6,169 nucleotides of DNA from CAZWSE01 sp964636575 (lineage in GTDB: Bacteria; Pseudomonadota; Alphaproteobacteria; Rhodobacterales; Rhodobacteraceae), in contig CAZWSE010000146.1 of NCBI GenBank assembly GCA_964636575.1, positions 1 to 6,169 of the forward strand, in the 5' to 3' direction. The position numbers and the translations under genes are program-made. Numbering within the stretch: the first letter of the stretch is position 1; every line of letters starts with the position of its first letter. The notes below the pieces were generated by a model, which made no database searches, had not been told where the DNA came from, and saw only the letters and a list, made by a program, of their open reading frames with translations. Positions 6,089 to 6,169 of the stretch are shown piece after piece.

Positions 6089-6169
6089 TTAGTTAGGGTC
6101 GCGGCCGTCCAGGAAGACGCCAGTGTTGGCTGTCAGGCCAGTCGCGCCAGTCTCGATGGACGAGTAAGC
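6089..6169 (-). CDS. C-terminal fragment of a small protein, probable Flp-type pilin (partial)
   Basis: Twenty-six codons run in from the window edge to TAA at 6091-6089. The visible end is rich in small and polar residues (SSIETGATGLTANTG) and closes with FLDGRDPN. Codons in this frame mostly end in G or C, as in the neighbouring genes, which supports it being coding. No domain motif is visible. I infer a pilin because a small prepilin-like gene and cpaB follow, because Flp pilin genes usually head such loci, and because a strong terminator just after the stop fits a highly expressed pilin gene with low read-through. It could also be another small pseudopilin. Confidence 0.55.
   Translation of the reverse strand, partial: AYSSIETGATGLTANTGVFLDGRDPN

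Overview
The window is a stretch of a Tad/Cpa (Flp, type IVb) pilus assembly locus, with every gene on the minus strand. Transcription therefore runs from high to low coordinates. In that order the genes are: the C-terminal end of a small protein, probably a pilin (6089-6169, cut by the window edge); a 58-residue class III prepilin-like protein (5835-6011); cpaB (4809-5672); the secretin gene cpaC (3170-4609); an OmpA-domain lipoprotein gene (2479-3165); cpaE (995-2263); and the first 324 codons of cpaF (1-973, cut by the window edge).

The organism is most likely an alphaproteobacterium of the Rhodobacteraceae/Roseobacter group. This rests on the gene order, an OmpA-family lipoprotein in the CpaD slot, the small prepilin with a TVTVDW motif instead of the usual X4-EY, and moderately GC-rich codon use. 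It is an inference from remembered family patterns, with no database search behind it.

The proteins form one machine. The small prepilins are pilus subunits or pseudopilins, presumably processed by a peptidase encoded outside the window. CpaC forms the outer-membrane secretin, CpaB is its periplasmic partner, and the OmpA-type lipoprotein probably ties the outer-membrane part to peptidoglycan. CpaE is a degenerate MinD/ParA-like localisation factor, and CpaF is the cytoplasmic ATPase that drives assembly. TadB/TadC-type membrane platform genes would be expected beyond position 1.

The non-coding parts are the most interesting. Three terminator-like hairpins on the coding strand divide the cluster: a strong one after the pilin-like fragment (6028-6064), a GC-rich one after cpaB (4760-4788), and a perfect 14-bp one after the OmpA lipoprotein gene (2430-2474). 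The last two are followed by gene-free spacers of roughly 150-200 bp before cpaC and cpaE. The cpaC spacer holds a perfect DnaA-box consensus. This suggests several transcripts, or graded read-through, rather than one uniform operon. No gap exceeds about 215 bp. I saw no RNA gene, insertion sequence, CRISPR array or phage element.
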